NCBI RefSeq assembly: GCF_016744175.1 | Contig: NZ_JADGEV010000004.1 | Coordinates: 1 to 64,000 of the forward strand | DNA: 64,000 bases | DNA from: Neptunomonas sp. | GTDB lineage: Bacteria > Pseudomonadota > Gammaproteobacteria > Pseudomonadales > Balneatricaceae | Reading direction: 5' to 3' | Part shown: positions 60,567-64,000 of the stretch, piece by piece | Layout: every line of letters begins with the position of its first letter | How positions within the stretch are numbered: position 1 is the first letter of the stretch | Translations under genes and position numbers: made by a program | The notes under the pieces: generated by a model | Told to the model about the DNA's origin: nothing | What the model saw: only the letters and a program-made list of their open reading frames with translations | The model's database searches: none

Positions 60567-61097
60567 GTGAGCTGGAATCACGAAGTAGATATTCTGATGG
60601 CTCAGGTGAAACTAAAACACTCACCCGCTTTTAAAAAGTTGTATGAGCAGACTAGCGGTAAGCTGTATGGGTTACTCATTAAAATGTTGGGTGATAAAGA
60701 GTTAGCGGCTGATGTGCTCCAAGATGCCTATGCTAAAATTTGGCAGAATGCAGCTCAGCATGATTCATCTATGGGGGAGGCGTGGCCTTGGTTATGCCAA
60801 GTAACAAGAAATACCGCGCTAGATAAGCTTAGGCAAGTGAAGCGCTATCCGCTCAGTCTTGAAGATGTCGAGTGGGTAGAAGAAATTCATGAGAGTAACC
60901 ATCTTTGGCAAGATAGTTATGATATGCGCCGTTGTTTAGGGAAGCTGAAACGAGAACCTCGCCAAGCGATTATATTCTCTTATCTTTATGGATTAACACA
61001 TAAAGAGTTATCAGAACAACTGAAACAGCCGTTAGGAACATTAAAATCATGGATTAGGCGCGGTATGAAGGAGCTTGAAGCATGTCTGGGTGCATGA
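60567..61097 (+). CDS. ECF-type RNA polymerase sigma factor
   Basis: Sigma70 region 2 (LLIKMLGDKELAADVLQDAYAKIWQNA) and region 4 (IIFSYLYGLTHKELSEQLKQPLGTLKSWIRRGM). Confidence 0.9.
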   Translation: MSWNHEVDILMAQVKLKHSPAFKKLYEQTSGKLYGLLIKMLGDKELAADVLQDAYAKIWQNAAQHDSSMGEAWPWLCQVTRNTALDKLRQVKRYPLSLEDVEWVEEIHESNHLWQDSYDMRRCLGKLKREPRQAIIFSYLYGLTHKELSEQLKQPLGTLKSWIRRGMKELEACLGA

Positions 61098-61813
61098 GAT
61101 ATAAGTGTAAAAATATTCAAACTCATCTTGCTCAGCAGTATGCATTGGGGCATTTATCTCATCGTGTTAAAACACGAGTAGAGATGTTAATTAAGCATGA
61201 TAAAGAGTTTGAAAAAGTCATGTATGAATGGCAAAAACATCTATCTGCGTTAATGCAGTCTGTGACTGATGAAAAACCACCAGAACATGTTTGGAAGGCG
61301 TTAGAGAGACAAATAGGGCAGGTTACTGCACCTTCACATTGGTTTGCAATAATATGGCGTACTGTCGGAGCAGTATCTTTTGTCATGCTCTGTGCTGTTA
61401 GTTTACTGCTATGGCAGCAGTTGCAAATGCCTCAAGTATCACATCAGAGCTCGCCGAGCTATTTAGCTGTTATGAGTGCGCCTGAGCAGCCTAAAGTGAT
61501 AGTCTTTGTATTATCGGCTTATCAGGGCAAAAAGGCAGGTCAGTCTGTTTTGAAGCTACAGTGGGAGAAGGCAAACCCTGTGCAGGATCAAACCACGTTT
61601 AACCAAGATGAGCTAACGCTGTGGGCTATTGAGCGAGATACAGGAAAGAGGGTTGAAGTAGGGCGTTTATCATCACTAACGTCAGATAATGCATTAACAA
61701 AAGATGCATGGTTGAAAATAAAAAATAGTGCAGAGTTAGAAGTTAGCTTAGGCAAAAAAATTGTATATCGAGGGCCATGTTTGCAATTGTCTGAGTGGGG
61801 AAAAGCTAGTTAA
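61082..61813 (+). CDS. anti-sigma factor (RskA-like, membrane-anchored)
   Basis: N-terminal zinc-less anti-sigma-like domain, single TM (VGAVSFVMLCAVSLLLW), periplasmic domain; overlaps the sigma gene. Confidence 0.82.
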   Translation: MSGCMRYKCKNIQTHLAQQYALGHLSHRVKTRVEMLIKHDKEFEKVMYEWQKHLSALMQSVTDEKPPEHVWKALERQIGQVTAPSHWFAIIWRTVGAVSFVMLCAVSLLLWQQLQMPQVSHQSSPSYLAVMSAPEQPKVIVFVLSAYQGKKAGQSVLKLQWEKANPVQDQTTFNQDELTLWAIERDTGKRVEVGRLSSLTSDNALTKDAWLKIKNSAELEVSLGKKIVYRGPCLQLSEWGKAS

Positions 61814-61854
61814 TACAACAGCTAAAGCAAGTTAGTTAATAAAAAATATAATCA

Positions 61855-61898
61855 AAAAAGGGAATGAACCATTGCTCATTCCCTTTCTCAGTTTTTTT
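61855..61898. terminator. bidirectional terminator AAAGGGAATGA...TCATTCCCTTT
   Basis: 11-bp stem flanked by A/T tracts between convergent genes. Confidence 0.85.
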
Positions 61899-63537
61899 AC
61901 GCTACTTCATCAACAGCACGTTGGCGGAGTAAGAATCGCTGTAATTTTCCACTGGGTGTTTTTGGAAGATCTTCTATAAATTCAATCTCTCGTGGGAAGG
62001 AATGAGTCGATAAACGCTTACGAACAAACTGTTGTAACTCTTCGATTAGAGCAGGGCCTGCTTCATATTCAGACCGGATCACAACATAAGCTTTTACAAT
62101 GCTGCCTCTTTTTTCGTCGGGCTTACCAACAACCGCACTTTCAGTAACAGCAGGGTGTTCTAGTAGCGTACTCTCCACGTCGGCAGGTCCTATTCGATAT
62201 CCTGCAGATGCGATAATATCGTCATCACGACCGGTGTAGGAATGAGACCCATCACCATTACTGATAACGATATCCCCAGTTAGATAGTATTTTCCTTTGA
62301 AGGGATTCTTTTCTTCCCACGTATATCCTTGAAAGAAAAACTGTGGCGATTGTTCAACATCTATCGCAAGTTCACCGGTTTGCCCTGCAGCTACTTCATT
62401 TAGGTCAGAATCTAAAGCAACTAAGCGATATCCTGGTAGAGGGTAGCCCATGCATGCAGTACGATACTCATGTGTAACTGCATGAAAATTTGCAGCAACC
62501 ATTCCCGTTTCAGTTTGGCCATATTGGTCACATACAGGGCAATTGAATATCTCATCCATCCAAGAAACCACTTCAGGGTTTAAAGGCTCTCCGGCACTGC
62601 TAGCCGCTCTAAGATTGATATCGTATTCAGCACGCAATTCTGTGTTTGCCATTAATAAGCGATAGGCTGTTGGGGCGGCTGCTAAGTTTGTGATTTTATA
62701 ATTTTGTAAAAACTCAAACGTATTCTCAGCAGTGAATCCTTGCTCATTAAAGTGAGTTGTACATCCAAGTAATAGTGGCCCTACAACTGCGTAATACAGT
62801 CCATAAGCCCAACCTGGATCAGCAACATTCCAATATCTGTCTTCAGGAAGTACTTCAATAGCGTAGCTCATGTAGTTCCAAAAAGAGATCAGTGCTTTAG
62901 CGGGCACGGTAACACCTTTAGATTTACCGGTTGTTCCTGAGGTAAACATCTGAAGGAATGGTTCTTCTTTGGTAATTAGAACCGGTTCAAAGCTACCTGA
63001 TTGCGCTTCTTGTGCGTCGCTAAATAATGCGTCAGCATCTGAAGCATATTGGCTGCCAGCCTCTGCTACTATTAGTGTTTTAGGAAGAATACTAACGTCC
63101 GTTAATTTCGGCCATTGGTCAGTATTGGTCACTATCAGTTTAGTGTCAGCTTTAGTCAAACGGTATTCAATAGCGCCAGAACCAAATGCGGTAAATAATG
63201 GTTGGTAAACACCGCCGGCTCTTAATGTACCTAGTACCGTGATCAGTAGTTCTGGTGTGCGTGGTAACAAGCAAGCGACACGGTCACCTTTACCGATGCC
63301 TTGAGACTGAAGGTAGTTAGCAAACTGTGCAGATCGAAGTTTTAACTCTTTGAAACTAAGCTCTCCACGTGATCCGTCTGCTCGCTCATAACGTAACGCT
63401 ATTTTATCGGTGTCAGCATAACGGTCACAAATCTCAACACAAACGTTAATACCCGTCTCTAAACTTCCAGAAAATTGATCATCAATCTTGGCGGCAGAAA
63501 ATTGTGAGATCAATTCGTCATAATTAATTTTTTGCAT
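61897..63537 (-). CDS. AMP-dependent acyl-CoA synthetase
   Basis: FTSGTTGKSKGVTVP, YGQTETG, YTGRDDDIIASAGYRIGP, PKTPSGKLQRFLLR. Confidence 0.9.
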   Translation of the reverse strand: MQKINYDELISQFSAAKIDDQFSGSLETGINVCVEICDRYADTDKIALRYERADGSRGELSFKELKLRSAQFANYLQSQGIGKGDRVACLLPRTPELLITVLGTLRAGGVYQPLFTAFGSGAIEYRLTKADTKLIVTNTDQWPKLTDVSILPKTLIVAEAGSQYASDADALFSDAQEAQSGSFEPVLITKEEPFLQMFTSGTTGKSKGVTVPAKALISFWNYMSYAIEVLPEDRYWNVADPGWAYGLYYAVVGPLLLGCTTHFNEQGFTAENTFEFLQNYKITNLAAAPTAYRLLMANTELRAEYDINLRAASSAGEPLNPEVVSWMDEIFNCPVCDQYGQTETGMVAANFHAVTHEYRTACMGYPLPGYRLVALDSDLNEVAAGQTGELAIDVEQSPQFFFQGYTWEEKNPFKGKYYLTGDIVISNGDGSHSYTGRDDDIIASAGYRIGPADVESTLLEHPAVTESAVVGKPDEKRGSIVKAYVVIRSEYEAGPALIEELQQFVRKRLSTHSFPREIEFIEDLPKTPSGKLQRFLLRQRAVDEVA

Positions 63538-63628
63538 TACTACACCTCGTCTCAGTAATTATATTTTTATATTCATGCGTATTTGAACGCAGACCTTTCC
63601 TGGCCTAGAGGTACTTAATTGTGCTTAG

Positions 63629-64000
63629 TTATTTAGGTTCCATTCGAATTGAGCCGTCTAAGCGTATGACTTCACCATTTAAATATCCGTTATTAATGAT
63701 ATGAATAGCTAAAGACGCGTACTCGTCGGGTTCGCCAAAACGTTTTGGGCTCTGCACCATTTTAATGAGTGGCTCGCGTACTTCGTCTGTCATGGCTTTC
63801 ATCATTGGTGTATCAAAAATGCCGGGGGCAATGGTCATTACACGGATACCTAGTGGGGCTAGGTCTCTTGCTAGAGGCAATGTCATACCAACAACGCCTG
63901 CTTTACTTGCGCTATATGCAGATTGGCCAACTTGCCCATCAAAAGCAGCCACGGACGCTGTATTGATGATTACTCCGCGCTCTCCATCGGCATTTGGTTC
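63629..64000 (-). CDS. SDR family 3-hydroxyacyl-CoA dehydrogenase (HSD10-like), N-terminus truncated by window end
   Basis: [46 protein letters not shown]; the reading frame continues to the window edge. Confidence 0.85.
   Translation of the reverse strand, partial: EPNADGERGVIINTASVAAFDGQVGQSAYSASKAGVVGMTLPLARDLAPLGIRVMTIAPGIFDTPMMKAMTDEVREPLIKMVQSPKRFGEPDEYASLAIHIINNGYLNGEVIRLDGSIRMEPK

Noticed and set aside
1-64000. CRISPR arrays, tRNA or rRNA genes, prophage
   Set aside because: No regularly spaced direct repeats, no recognisable tRNA cloverleaf or rRNA stretches, and no phage structural genes were noticed on reading; a tRNAscan/minced run would be needed to be certain.

Overview
The window looks like a marine gammaproteobacterial chromosome segment, probably Oceanospirillales-like (low-confidence guess). 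Positions 1-3.1 kb are the distal end of an integron gene-cassette array. It contains attC sites with matching R''/R' boxes, several orphan-function cassettes, a probable ORF-less group II intron on the minus strand, and a terminal cassette encoding a Tae4-type T6SS amidase effector with a Tai4-like secreted immunity lipoprotein. The rest is mostly chromosomal metabolism. It includes an SSS symporter and phosphoesterase beside an fds-type NAD-dependent formate dehydrogenase operon (regulator plus fdsGBACD), metH, YHS and cytochrome P460 proteins, and an M48 protease. A minus-strand operon (20.7-26.0 kb) carries two ATP-grasp ligases, an MFS protein, a DinB protein and an NRDE/TANGO2 protein. 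Further along are prpE, a 2OG oxygenase-like protein, a RES-Xre toxin-antitoxin pair, an ahpC relic, a BacNav-like ion channel with an unusual filter, and two orphan TRAP solute-binding proteins beside signalling proteins. The remainder includes split class II RNR genes (nrdJa/nrdJb), a quinone/redox-stress cluster, dbpA, nhaA, an ECF sigma/anti-sigma pair and acyl-CoA metabolism genes. The main candidates for undescribed biology are the two-ATP-grasp/DinB/NRDE/MFS operon, the integron-borne T6SS effector-immunity cassette, and the compact antisense group II intron. All assignments come from reading the sequence and ORF translations; no database search was run.
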